Shown here piece by piece: positions 32,834 through 43,184 of a DNA stretch of 64,000 nt. Position numbers and translations under genes: made by a program. Where the stretch lies: contig SIJG01000010.1 in the NCBI GenBank assembly GCA_023374025.1, forward strand, positions 1,578,703-1,642,702, in the 5' to 3' direction. Every line of letters begins with the position of its first letter. Within the stretch, counting starts at the first letter, position 1. The notes beneath the pieces were generated by a model, which ran no database searches, was not told the DNA's origin, and worked only from the letters and a program-made list of their open reading frames with translations. Source of the DNA: Heterodera schachtii. Taxonomy: Eukaryota > Nematoda > Chromadorea > Rhabditida > Heteroderidae.

Positions 32834-34378
32834 TCACTGCTGGACCCGGGGAGTCGTCGAGAACACTTTTTCATTGCTTTGACCCGCTTTTTCTTCCGCT
32901 GGTGGCGTCAATGGCCTTTAATATATGTAATTAAGTGCAATTGAATTGGTTGAATTTCTTCTACACCCACCCAATGCACTGTTTGTCAATATCAAACATA
33001 AAGGAAACAATGTTCAAATAATCATCCAAATTTTCGCCGTTTTCCCATTTAACCGCCGCTGTCTCCCCATTAATTGGACATCGCTTCATCAGCCATTTGC
33101 CAGGATGGCGTGCCACTTTCTCCCTTGTCAGCTTTTCATTGGTCCGTTTGTTCTCCAATTCAAAAAGTTCAATTGGCGTAAATTTCAGTGCTAAATACAT
33201 TTCGTAACTGACAGAAGTGGTGGCACGGAGAAACGCCTAAACAATGGGAAACGCAAATTAAAGGCAATCAATTAGTCAGTAGTTTAACGAAATTTGGTCA
33301 CACACCTCTTTGAAATTGGAAATCCATTTGAGGTTTGGTGTTCGTCCATAAAAAGAGGGAGTGTAAAACAATCGCTTCGGCCGTCCATCGGTGGTCGGCG
33401 TGTGCAACCATTTGGGCAGCACATGGCCAGGAGAAGTTGTTGCATTTGTTGGCCCATCAAAATCATCACCGATCAAACCGAGCAACAGAATATCAGTATT
33501 GATTGAATTAATGTTCAGATCGGAGGGAATTATCGACGATGTGAAACTAAGCAATTTCTGCAAATGATCAGCATTGCAAAAAGCCAAATCATGGACATTT
33601 ACTGTCGTAAAAATGGGCCAAATTTGACGGACAAAAACATCCCAAATCGGGCGGACATTGTGTTCGGATGAAGAACGCACATTCAAATACAAATTGGTGC
33701 CCTTGGCCCAAATTTGCTGATTGGAGCGGAGAAATTCGATGACGGAGTGATCATGTGCGGAAACGGACGGTCGGGCCAAGGAAAGACCACAATTTTGCCA
33801 TCAATCCGCACAGACATTATTGGCTTTTCAGTGTTTTTGTCTTTTCGAATTGTGATTGGCCTCCAAATTGTCAATTCCGTTTTGCCATCAAAATGTGTGT
33901 CCACTAAAATGTCGAAACGGTCGGAAATCAGTGCCAATTTTAGGCCGAGTTGGGCATGGTCAAAAAAAGCAGAATGTCCATCAAAACATCGCTACAAATC
34001 CAACTGAAAATTTGTTAAAAATATTTTAAAAATTAATTTTTTTCCATGGTTTATGTAATGATTTTCCAATTTCAAACTCAAAAGGGTACCCCCCTCCCCC
34101 CATACGTTTTTTTGGTTTGGAGTGCACCGGCGGAGAGCTCTTTTAGGTTTAAATCCGAAAATCATTTAACCCTAACCTTAAAATTTTTTATTAAATTTTT
34201 CTCACATTTTTCTCTTCAACTTTCGTTTTTCCATCATTTTCTTTTGCTGTTCTCCTCCAAATGCTGTCTCAAATGATGAACCCAACGATTGCTGCTGATT
34301 TTCACCAATTTTGGCAGATGAAATTAAGCAATTGTCGGCGGAGGAAAATTTTTTCTTTTTTTCTTCGGGCGGTGCCAT
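32834..34378 (-). pseudogene. F-box family copy J, frameshift and deletion
   Basis: Exon 5 is 32834-32915, exon 4 32971-33236 (LKFTPIELFELENKRTNEKL; LMKRCPINGETAAVKW), exon 3 from 33306, exon 1 34206-34378. Exon 2 starts at 34003. One base is missing from the C run after 'gacattctg', which breaks the F-box frame after MDIL. The end of exon 2, the intron and the first bases of exon 3 are deleted, so PWPDRPFP runs straight into the DHSVIEF region in a different frame (junction at about 33750). Exons 3-5 are otherwise clean, with [23 protein letters not shown] reads LFELENKRTN here. Confidence 0.8.
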
Positions 34379-34450
34379 TGAAAATTCAATTAAATCCGCT
34401 TAAAAAGCATATAAAATAAAGCCAAGTTAAACAATATCGAAATATTTAAG
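34379..34450 (-). promoter_or_regulatory. Conserved upstream region of F-box copy J
   Basis: Block order 'atttcgatattgtttaactt', 'ttttatatgcttttt', 'gcggatttaattg', then ATG. The TATATAA box of copies D and E is changed to TTATATG. Confidence 0.4.
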
Positions 34451-34591
34451 GCAAAATTAAAATGAAAATCAGTCAAATTTAAAGAAAATGGGCAAGCGAA
34501 TGTAATCATATAAATTAGCTAAAAGAGCAAATTCAAATCAAATCAATTCCCATCCATCATTTAGTGATTCAAAATGATCGGCTGTCATTGT

Positions 34592-37500
34592 TCAATTAAT
34601 TAATTCATTAATTCTCTTCCACTGAATTTGACGTTGACCCGTCGGTGGACACAATGGCCTAAAGTTTATAAATTTGGAAAATTAATTTAGGTAATTAATC
34701 GAAATATTTATAAAATCCAACTAGAAATGCAATTGAATCATATTGTTCAAATTATGTTGGATTTATATTAAATTGAAAAAATTAATTAATTAATCGAATA
34801 TTTATAAAAAAAATAGCACATAATATTTAATAATGTTTTGCTTGACTCACCCAATGCAACAATCATTGCTCCCACAAAGTAAAATGTCGACATTAGCGTA
34901 TAAATTGTGTTCCGCCGCCTCCGTCTCCCCAAAAATTATTGGGCATCGCTTCAACAGCCAATGATTATCAAAATAATTTTCGCTTTCTTTCTCCAATGTC
35001 AGCTTTTCTTGGATTCGTTCATTCACCAATTCAAATGGCACAATTGGCGTTGATTTGTCCGTTGCAAAACGAACATTGTAATTGAGTGGAGAATTGGTGG
35101 TGGTGACGGCACGGAGAAATGCCTAAACAAATGCCAAAGTGAACAAATGAAATCGCTTCATCAGAGACAAGACAGGATAGGACGGGTTTTTTAGGTGTCA
35201 GACAGTGCCGATAATTTTAAATTTTGGAAAAATTTTGCGAAATTTTTGATCTCAGCAGTTGGGCCGGCACGTTTGGGCCTTGAACTTTTTTGGCTATAAC
35301 TTTTTTCATTGTCATCCAAATCCAACATTGTTGGTACCCTTCGAAAGCTAATTTGTTTAGAAGTGCTTTTTCTAAGCTATTGCTTTGCGATTAGGCAATT
35401 ATCAAAAAAGTTATATATGAAAATTGCGAAAAAGTCGAAATTTTGAATTTTTCTTAATAAAAATTTTTCTAGATTTGAAAATCTTTTTGTAAGGCTAATA
35501 GAGCATGTGAAGAGCTTTCTAATGATACCAACAATGTTGGATACGGATGCCAAAAAAAAAACTTTAGTGGAAACGCATGCGGGGCTCAACCGTGCCGGCC
35601 CAATTGAGCTACTCCGGGTTCTTATCCCTTTTGTCACCACCCTGAAATTTTTTTTTAAATAATTTTTTCTAGACTAGTTTTATGCACTGAACACGAACTA
35701 ACATTAGTTTTGGCCAATTCCGAACCCCGGACGCGAACTCGAACAAAAAGTCGAAATTCAAATTTTTAAAAATTTACTTTTATGCTAGAATCTGTACAGA
35801 ATAACCAATATTGATGTTTCAATGAATTATGACTAATTTATATCTAGTATTAATCATTTCTCGAGTAATGGTAAAAAATTAAATTAAATTTGAATTTTCA
35901 ACTTTTTCTTCGAATTCGGGTTCGGATTCGGAATTAATATAAATGGGTGTCAGATTCGTGATCAGCGACCTCAAAAACCCCCAGGGAAGGTGTTTTCACC
36001 ATTTTTTTTAATTTTTATTATTTTTTCGAAAAATGGGGGGGGACAAAACTAGAGAGCGGTATTTTAAGAAAATACGGATCAGGATCAGGACTACGGACTA
36101 GGCATCCATACGGACTACGGACTTACGGACTAAAAACCCGTATTAGTCCGTACTCCGTATAAGTCCGTATCCAGGAAAAATACGGACCCGTATACGGATC
36201 AGGGTTTTTTGAAAATAATTTTTTATCAAGAAAAAAAAATTTTTTTTACATTTTTTTAATATAATCCAATATAGACTTGTTATAAATTTTATCACGGACA
36301 TTAACAAAATTTTTAACAGGAGAATAAAATTGAGAAAAAATGAAAAATTAATATTTGTAAATTTTAAACACTAAATTACGAGTTTGGTGTCGTCTAACTC
36401 GCACCCCCCAGCCCACCCACCCTATGAGGTCAAAATTTATAGGAAATTAAAAATTCTCAAATTTTTTTTCGAAGCCAGTTTTTTCAAAAAAATTTTAATT
36501 CCAATAATTTTTTCATAACACTTTTCGGTTAGATATCAAATTTAATCAATTATTTTTAAATTTGATTGCAATTTGTTAATCGATTTTATCGAAAAATGAC
36601 CAAATTTGCGATTTTTAACAGATACATGAATTTTGTTTTCACATATTTATCAGTGCTGCTTCGATTTTCCCCGAAAATTTTAAAAATTAACCCCCCAATT
36701 TTAATATTTTGGCGAATTGACTGCACAAAATTTAAAAATATACTCAATTTCATCTCAAAAAACGTCAAAAAAAAATAGTCCGTAGTCCGTATCAGGAATT
36801 GTACGGATCAGGACCAGGACTACGGACGAGGCACCCATACGGACTACGGACTTACGGACTAAAAACCCGTAAAACCCTTACTCCGTATAAGTCCGTATCG
36901 GCGCAAAAAAATACGGACTACGGGTCCGTAAAAACCCGTATACGGGTCCGACCCGTACCCGCTCTCTAGACAAAACACATATTACCGACGAAATACTGTT
37001 GTTGACTAGTCAAAAAATTTCACGTAACACACGTAAAGAGCATAAGAGCTAAAAAATAAACATCATATATGTGTTCAGCGCATAAAATTACCCTAGAAAA
37101 AACTATTAAAAAAAATTTCAGGGGGGTGACAAAAGGAATAAGAATGGGGGGAGGTACGTACCAGGATGGAATTCCGTGCCATCCCTGGTACGTACCCCGG
37201 GGGACGGGGTCAGCAGTTCGGCGCCGAGCAGCAAGCAACCTCTTTGAAATTGTTGATCCACTCAAATTCTCTTGCTGCTGGAAAATAATAATAACCAAAG
37301 CAACGCAATCGCTTCGGCTGCCCGTCTTTGCTCGGCGAGTGCAACCATTGGGACAACACTTGGCCAACAGCAGAACAAGTTGCAGTTGGCCCATCATCAT
37401 CACCAAGCAGGTCGGGGAACATGACCAAAGATCCGATTGAATTCAGTTGAGCAAGATCGGAGAGAATTGTTGGCAAAATGAGACGAAAAAAGTTGTCCAA

Positions 37501-39411
37501 GTGATCAGCACGGGCGGAAGAGCGCAAGTGGCGAATGATTGGCACACAAATGGGCGGCCAAATTGTCGCAACACCTTCTGCCGCTGATGGATATATCTTC
37601 CCAGCCAAATGGATGGATTTGCCAAATATTTGCTTGTTGGCACGGAGAAATTCTATGACGGAATGGTCAATGTACCTGAAAATTCCTGTTTTTCCAGAAT
37701 TAATTAGGGGTTTTCAAGGTTCAAATTACATAATAAAAAGCGCCCTAAAACGGATTTTGTTGGGCAGCGGACTGTCGGGCAGTGCAAATCTCGAAAATCC
37801 TCCGTCACTCATACGCACAAGAAGAATAGCTTTTTTAGACTGCGTCTCTTTTCGAATTTCGACATCTCTCCAAACTGTCAGTTCGCTTTTGGCATCGAAA
37901 TGCGCGTCCACCAAAACATCGAAACGGTCGGAAATCAGTGCCAATTTGAGGCCGAGTTGGGGACGGTCAAAAGATGGGAGAATATCCATCCAAACATCGC
38001 TACAAATCCAGCTTAAAATGTGAAAATTTGTCAGCAGATTTGACTTACCTAGATTTATTCGTAAATTTCATTTAAATTCCAAAAATTTTCTATTAAAAAT
38101 CTCAAAACATGCATAATTTTCCAAAAAAAAAGTCATTCGGATTCATCCATCCGAAAACATTTTTCTGGCTACGGCTTGGGCCTCTCATCAGATGCGAGAG
38201 GCTTTAGCCAGTTTAAAATTCACATTAATTAAAAAATATTTTAAACTGAGGGTCCTTGGCAAAATGTACATGGAGGGCGAGGGACCCCTCGGCCCGGTAG
38301 GGGTCAACTCCGTCTGGCCAACTCCGTCTTGGGGCCAACTCCGTCTGAGCCAACTCCGTCTCAGAGAGAAAAATTCATTTTAAGCTTAAGAATTTTTTAA
38401 ATCTAAGTTTTATTAGGTCGGGATCACCCCCTTTTTTGAAGAAAGTTTTTTTTAATGTCATAAAAACATGCTTCCAAGGTTTTTCGGGGTCGCTAGTCAC
38501 AAATCTGACATCCATTTCGACTAAATTCGAACCACGAACCCGTTTCGAACAAAAATATTTTTAAAATTCTCACTTTGGTTCCTAAATTGACCAAAATAAG
38601 CCAAATTTAGTCAGGAATCATTGCAACAACAGAATAAGGTCAATAAGCACAGTTACGAACATAAAAGTGAATTTTCAGTCTTTCGAATGATATCAATTTT
38701 CGGTTTAGTTTGTAATAAAGCGAGTTATGACTGATTAAAATATGGAAATCCATTTCGATTTCATAGTCTATTCCATTTTCGCTGTGCTAAAAATGTTACT
38801 TTAAATTGTTAGCTATGTGCTAATAAAACTTAGATTTTAAGAAAATTCTTTAGCTTAAAATGAATTTTTCTCTCTGACAAATGAGACGGAGTTGGCCCCT
38901 TATACACTAAGACGGAGTTGGCCAGACGGAGTTGGCCCAGACGGAGTTGGCCCGTTTCGCCTCGGCCTGCCCAGAAACCGGAAATTGTGGATCCAGCTAC
39001 GGCATTGGAACTTAAAGTTTTGTGGACAGGATCCCGCGAAATTAATCCCGCAAATCTTACGATTTCTAAAAAACGGACTGGAGGAACCCAACAAAATCCT
39101 GCGCCGGGATCTTGGCCTGCCCTTGGAAAACCCATGTTATTTTTAATGCTTTTGACTTTTATCCGCTTTTCCCATCTTGTGATGTATGTTTTTGGCCATA
39201 ACACTGTGTTAACTTTCATTTTAATTATTTATATTTTTTCTCACATTTTCCTCTTTAAAATTCGTTTTTCCATTTTCTGCTTCTGTTCTCCAAATGTTGG
39301 ATCAAATGATGAACCCAACGATTGCTGCTGATTTTCACCAATTGTGGCAGAAGAAATTAAGCAATGGTCGGCGGAGGAAAATTTTTTCTTTTTTTCTTCG
39401 GGCGGTGCCAT
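34592..39411 (-). CDS. F-box family protein, copy K (407 aa, frame intact)
   Basis: Complement(34592-34658, 34851-35122, 37240-37675, 37730-38011, 39245-39411), 1224 nt without a break. Exon 1 begins [17 protein letters not shown]. Exon 2 is the F-box ([34 protein letters not shown]). Exon 3 has [21 protein letters not shown] and [13 protein letters not shown]. Exon 4 has [16 protein letters not shown] and LKRCPIIFGE. Exon 5 is LCPPTGQRQIQ, then a stop. The gene spans 4.8 kb because intron 1 (1.2 kb) and intron 3 (2.1 kb) hold several inverted-repeat elements; splice sites are unharmed. The segment between LR-NKQIFG and DHLDNF is more diverged than in the other copies. By family, a presumed SCF substrate adaptor. 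Confidence 0.8.
35259..35603. mobile_element. MITE-like element (TTGGGCCGGCACG ends)
   Basis: The left end TTGGGCCGGCACG is the exact complement of CGTGCCGGCCCAA at the right. Both halves carry 'ccaacattgttgg'-type words. It lies in intron 3 of copy K. Confidence 0.8.
35613..37150. mobile_element. Outer inverted-repeat element in intron 3 of copy K
   Basis: 'ttcttatcccttttgtcaccaccctgaaat...agttttatgcactgaacac' at 35617-35700 is the imperfect complement of 'gtgttcagcgcataaaatt...tttcaggggggtgacaaaaggaataagaa' at 37070-37145. A second element (36049-36969) is nested inside. Confidence 0.65.
36049..36969. mobile_element. Nested element with CTAGAGAGCGG ends and TACGGACT repeats
   Basis: CTAGAGAGCGGTA at the left is complementary to TACCCGCTCTCTAG at the right, flanked on both sides by ACAAAA (36043-36048 and 36970-36975), a likely 6-bp target duplication. 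Just inside each end is a block of more than 100 bases of repeated 'tacggactacggacttacggactaaaaacccgta' words, themselves inverted. 921 bp, non-coding. Confidence 0.85.
38301..38953. mobile_element. Inverted-repeat element with GGCCAACTCCGTC tandem ends
   Basis: The left end has four spaced copies of 'caactccgtct'. The right end has four copies of the complement 'gacggagttgg'. Inner arms 'cagagagaaaaattcattttaagct' and 'agcttaaaatgaatttttctctctg' are near-exact complements. In intron 1 of copy K. Confidence 0.85.
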
Positions 39412-39480
39412 TGAAAATTCAATTAAATTCGCTTTAAAATTATATAATGTAAACCAAATTAAACAATATTGAAATATTAA
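39412..39480 (-). promoter_or_regulatory. Conserved upstream region of F-box copy K
   Basis: Block order 'caatattgtttaatttggtt', 'cattatataatttt', 'gcgaatttaattgaattttca', then ATG. Confidence 0.5.
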
Positions 39481-39671
39481 CAGCATAAACTTGCTGTTAA
39501 ATCCGAACTAATACAAAAATTTTGAAAGTTAAGGCAAAATTCAAATGAAAATCAGTCAAATTTAAAGAAAAATGAGCAAGAAAAATTAAGCATTTCAAAG
39601 AGATAAAAGAACATCAAATCAATTCCCATCCATCATTAAAATGATTTGATGTTATTGCTCAATTAATTAAT

Positions 39672-40119
39672 TCATTCTCTTCCGCTGAATTTGAACGTTT
39701 GACCCGTCGGCGGACACAATGGCCTAAAAATGCTTAGAGATTGGCAAAATTCAAATTTTGTGCTGGATTTATATTAAGAAAAATTAATTAGGTAATTAAT
39801 TATCACATACTTATAAAAAATAGTACATAATGTTCAAAAATAATTTTGTTTGACCCATCCAATGCAATCATTGTCACCACTAAGTAAAATGTCGTGCCGC
39901 CGGCGCCGTCCCCCCAACAATTATTGGGCATCGCTTCAGCACCCATTCATAATCAGCTAATCGGTGTTCGCGTCGTTCTTTGCGCAATGTCAGCTTTTCT
40001 TGGGTCCACTCGTTCACCAATTCAAATGGCTCAATTGGCGTTGGATTTTGAATTCTGAAACTAATACAGTAACTGATGACAGACGAATTGGTGGTGATGG
40101 TGGTGGCACGGAGAAATGC
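39672..40119 (-). pseudogene. F-box family relic L, exons 4-5 only
   Basis: Exon 5 (39672-39723: LCPPTGQTFKFSGRE, stop) and exon 4 (39859-40119: AFLRATTITTNSSVISYCIS; PFELVNEWTQEKLTL; VLKRCPIIVGG) remain. A deletion in exon 4 shifts the frame into a TAG after ARHF. The splice donor is destroyed, with 'gg|atgggt' where other copies have 'gg|gtgagt'. Exons 1-3 are absent upstream. Confidence 0.8.
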
Positions 40120-40508
40120 CTAAAAACAATGGAAAGTGTGGGTAAATGTTGAAATTGTCAAAAAATATTTTGAAATTACAATCTCTAGTAAGCCCATCAC
40201 GGAAAAAGTAAATGAAACAACAACAAAAAAAACACACGCACGAATAGGTGCTAGGAGGACGAAGTTACAAAATACCAATGAATAAAAATTTAAATTTTAT
40301 TTTAATTAATTTGATAAATAATACATTATAATTTAGCTTAAACTTTGTCAAATTAATCAATCTTGGAATTGGTAGGTAACAGCTCTACGTATCCTCTACT
40401 ATATTATAATTTTTAAAAATCTAGCAAAAATTTCTAAAAAGTTGTAACCAAAAAATTGTTGACCCTAGCTTTTTTTAAACTCAATAAAATTTTTGAAATC
40501 ATATTAAG
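40120..40508. other. AT-rich spacer
   Basis: No supported feature. Confidence 0.4.
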
Positions 40509-41536
40509 TAGGGTTCGAGCCCCGTGGGCGGGGGTGGCTTTTCGCGGGGGCGGGGGATTGCGGGGGTCAGAGTCGCGGGGGCGGGGACGAGGGTGACCGA
40601 ATGACTCGCCCCCGGGGACGGGGGCGGGGGTTTGCTTTTAATTAGCTCCAAAAAATTTCTCAAAAATTAATTATTTTTTTTGAATGATGTGTTTGGCTCC
40701 ACATTCCTTTATTCGATATATCGCCTCGATTTAATTCTTTTTGGTATAATTGCACAGATTTTGTCTAAAAATGACCAAATTTAGGGATTATAAATATGCC
40801 AAAAATAGTCAAATTTTATGGGTATTTTTGTCTATTAATCCAGGGTTGCAAAATTGCTTCAAATATTTTTACAATTTATTCGTTCTTTTGGGGAGAAAAT
40901 AAGCAAATCGTAAAATTCAGTGCATTCGGGATCACTAAATCAGATTTAGCGGCACATTTTTCCAAAAAACTTGGTGAATGCGCGATGAGAGAGGTCCGGC
41001 GGTGCCGGTAGGCGCCGCCGGGAAAATTTTTCTTTAAAGATATGTGAATTTTGCTAGAAATTAGCCAAATTTTTCAGAACTTTTCCTCTTTTAGTTGAAA
41101 ATAATGCATTACCACAAATTAGAACATTTCTTAGAAATAAGAACATAAAGAAAAACCCTGTATTAATTGAAAAAAAAAATAAACTCAAAAGAAAACGTCA
41201 GCCGGTGTCGAACTCATAACAAAAAGGACTGTTAATGTTGAAGCACTAACCACTAAACCACAAATTTATTTGAAAATAAAAATAAAACTCACTTTATTTC
41301 ACAAAATTTGTCAAAAGGACAAAAAAAATTCAAAATTTATAAATTTTTTGCCTTTTATCCACGAATATGTCATTCTCAGGGGTGTATTTTTCACCCCCGC
41401 GCCCCCGCGGGGGTGAAGGTCGCGGGGGCGGGGGATGCGGGGGTCTGAATCACGGGGACGGGGACGGGGGTGAGCCCCAAAAACCTGTCCCGTCCCCGGG
41501 GACGGGGGCGGGGACGGGGGCGGGGCTCGAACCCTA
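40509..41536. mobile_element. G-rich-ended inverted-repeat element
   Basis: TAGGGTTCGAGCCCCG at the left is the exact complement of CGGGGCTCGAACCCTA at the right. Both subterminal regions (about 40525-40635 and 41395-41520) are tracts of (C)GGGGGCGGGG, able to form G-quadruplexes. The AT-rich centre holds one GC hairpin module (40996-41021) and a tRNA-like segment. No transposase. Confidence 0.8.
41197..41272 (-). other. tRNA-like or SINE-like segment
   Basis: Reading minus, 'tggtttagtggttagtgc' resembles a tRNA D-arm/A-box and 'gagttcgacacc' a T-arm/B-box, followed by 'ggctgac'. The 5' acceptor strand does not pair with it and the anticodon arm does not fold, so it is a tRNA-derived remnant at best. 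Confidence 0.3.
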
Positions 41537-41616
41537 GTAAAAACTATTGAACCAAATTGCGTAATTAATTCAAACTTTGGTGTTATTATTTATTTTGCGC
41601 GATTTTTTTTCTGAAC

Positions 41617-42461
41617 CTGATTTGCCGGTCAGCCACGTGTACGCCTGTCTGAGCGGTGTCCGCTCAAATTGCCAATAGCGCGGCGGCGGCCCATCGGTTG
41701 GGTATTCGGTCAACTCGCAGGGGCCTAAAAATATGGGAAAAAATATACAAAACGATATTAAAATGGGATAAATTTTACGCAAATTTTCAAAAAAAAATTT
41801 GACCGCCGGCACAAAAAATTGGACGTAAATTCCCCCCAAAAATGTTTAATGAAAAACAGAATTCCCCGTAATTTTGTCCATTCAAAAAAAGCAAACATAC
41901 CGTAAAACACGTGTGTGAAGACGATGGTGGCCAGGCAGGGGATGAAGCCGATGCCAACAACGTAGAAGTGCCTAAACAAACAGTGGCATGTGATTGGTGG
42001 GAAAAAGAGGGGAGGGTGGGGATTGGATTGCGTAAATGTCATGGATTCAATGGGTACACGGAAGGATTCAGGGTAAAAAAGGAGTCCAAAAAATGGAGAC
42101 GGGAACAATGTTTCTGGGGGGCGATTTTCGTGGTCATCATTGATTAATGATCACACGGATACGCCAAAGTACGAAATCGAAGCAAGTTCGAACCCCAAAG
42201 TCTAAAAATACTTAGAGTATGGGATTTTTCGGATGACATTGGGCGGTATTCACAATTTCTGACACTTTTTCGGGGCCTCGGAGTTCAAACGATTGGCGGA
42301 AACCAAAAAAAAAAAAAAAATCAAAACTCATCAAAAAAAACCTACCAATTGTCCTTGGCCCGGTTCCATGTCATTTGGCCTTGGCGCCGACGGAACACAT
42401 GGCCATGCCCATGCCGAATGGTGGTGATTATTGTGGCCGTAAATTTGCTCAAAACTGCCAT
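41617..42461 (-). CDS. NDUFB5-like complex I subunit, 5' part
   Basis: Complement(41617-41724, 41901-41971, 42346-42461) with standard splice sites. The product starts MAVLSKFTATIITT, continues through QMTWNRAKDNW and a membrane helix (HFYVVGIGFIPCLATIVFTH), then GPCELTEYPTDGPPPRYWQF and RTPLRQAYTWLTGKSG. The helix followed by 'C/AELTEYP.DGPPP..WQFERTP' is the signature of the SGDH/NDUFB5 accessory subunit of mitochondrial NADH dehydrogenase as I know it. About 98 codons are present; the family has a longer C-terminus of roughly 70 more residues. After a GTTCAG donor candidate I find no further exons: downstream is a G-rich element at 40509-41536 and then F-box DNA. The gene is therefore truncated, or its last exons lie beyond the repeats. 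Confidence 0.65.
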
Positions 42462-42730
42462 TTCAAAAGAAATTTATTTTTAAGGCCTGGAAGAGAAAAA
42501 AAAACAACAATTTTGTTTATTAAGTGAATGAATGGCACTTTATCAAATATGGCACCACTAAAATTTTTTTTAATAAAAACCAAAGGGGGGGGGGGAGAGA
42601 GACTTTTTTGGTTTTACACAAAATTGAAAATTTATTTTTCAACATTGGAAGAGCTTAATTGCTGGAAAAATTATATTTGAATGAAAATGAATTCGGCGCT
42701 AATGATCACGAATATGGCATTCTTTTTGGG
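42462..42730. other. Upstream flank of the NDUFB5-like gene
   Basis: AT-rich with a G-run near 42585. Nothing else supported. Confidence 0.35.
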
Positions 42731-42855
42731 GAACCGGTCACTTCGGCGCGGCCACCTCGGCGCGGGGTTTTTTCGGCGCGAGCTTTTTCGGCGCGGCCAC
42801 TTCGGCGCGCCCACTTCGGCGCCCTATATAAAATGACTTTTTCGGCGCCGAAAAA
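42731..42855. repeat. Short tandem array of TTCGGCGCG words
   Basis: At least eight copies of 'tcggcgcg/tcggcgcc' spaced by 3-10 bases, in a GC-rich island inside AT-rich DNA. Confidence 0.75.
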
Positions 42856-43184
42856 ATTTTTAAAAAAATTTAAAGTTTCTGGAGCAAGCCCTATCAAAAG
42901 CAAAAAATTTCCTGCTGTGAACTACATACAGACTAATTTTGAGAAAAAGTTAAAAAAAGAATTTTTGCATAGTTGTGTATCATCGAATAACTGGTCAGTT
43001 TGGAACTTTTAAGTCAAATCAAATATAAAATATTCGAAATTTGAGTCCGGGGTTCTGAATTAGGCTGGTCAGATTGTGATCAGCACCCTCGAAAACCCAG
43101 CGATTGGTGATTTTGAACCAAAACTTAAAAGTAATTTGGGACCAAAATTTTGCACTATTGCTCATCATTGCATTAGGGCGCTAT

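Noticed and set aside
41197..41272. A functional tRNA gene
   Set aside because: The acceptor strands do not pair and no anticodon arm folds; only box-like words remain.
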